From the NCBI GenBank assembly GCA_964389575.1, contig CAYMFF010000020.1:1-38290 (forward strand): a DNA stretch of 38,290 nucleotides, in the 5' to 3' direction. This stretch comes from JAGNRR01 sp964389575 (GTDB lineage: Bacteria; Bacteroidota; Bacteroidia; Chitinophagales; Chitinophagaceae). The position numbers and the translations under genes are program-made. This document shows, one piece after another, positions 38,290 through 38,290 of the stretch. The number at the start of each line of letters is the position of its first letter. Within the stretch, counting starts at the first letter, position 1. Under the pieces are notes generated by a model. The model worked only from the letters and a program-made list of their open reading frames with translations, searched no databases and was not told the DNA's origin.

Positions 38290-38290
38290 A

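Overview
The window is AT-rich chromosomal DNA from a member of the Bacteroidota. Three signs support this. There are four proteins with type IX secretion (T9SS) type A C-terminal sorting domains. There are many promoters of the Bacteroidota kind (a TAnnTTTG box at -7, sometimes with TTG at -33). There is also a set of families typical of the phylum: DUF2480, DUF4271 next to hemD, GWxTD, WbqC, and a ComEC without a catalytic beta-lactamase-like domain. The order (Flavobacteriales, Chitinophagales or a relative) cannot be fixed by eye. A 100-base run of N at 10806-10905 marks a scaffold gap, so the sequence is a draft assembly. No rRNA, tRNA, CRISPR array, insertion sequence or prophage was seen.

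Layout. 1-5041 (+): the 3' end of an ABC exporter gene, a small lipoprotein, comEC, purH and a TlpA-like thioredoxin, closed by a strong bidirectional terminator. 5120-9310 (-): a compact operon of ddl, a PASTA protein, a T9SS-secreted protein and a rhodanese. 9453-11384: a DUF2480 gene, a lytic transglycosylase cut by the gap, and a convergent outer-membrane protein also cut by the gap. 11556-13140 (+): a PAS histidine kinase and a single-domain response regulator. 13163-16282 (-): rsfS, ftsH and a LUD-domain gene. 16346-18227 (+): birA, a glycine-rich DUF937/YidB-like protein and a lysine-rich probable lipoprotein. 18342-20006 (-): a DUF4271 membrane protein and hemD. 20082-23079 (-): two tandem paralogous T9SS proteins. 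23248-27866: topoisomerase IV subunit A (+), WbqC (-), and a GWxTD protein overlapping a LEA-type lipoprotein (+). 28190-34051 (-): a 1953-residue secreted protein with eight SdrD B-like repeats. 34256-37007 (-): a fatty-acid desaturase and a SulP transporter. 37108-38168 (+): an FkbM methyltransferase and YwbE, then palindromic DNA up to the end.

Most genes are housekeeping (purine, peptidoglycan precursor, heme and biotin metabolism, ribosome silencing, proteolysis, DNA topology). They are mixed with a cell-surface set: four T9SS cargo proteins, lipoproteins and an outer-membrane protein. I do not see a clear undescribed multi-gene system. The most unusual signals are the abrupt 98 percent identical 280-bp block shared by the two otherwise diverged T9SS paralogues, the regular eight-unit SdrD B-like array, the short distance between TAnnTTTG boxes and start codons at many genes (suggesting leaderless or near-leaderless mRNAs), the histone-like basic tail on HemD, and the long perfect palindrome at the very end.
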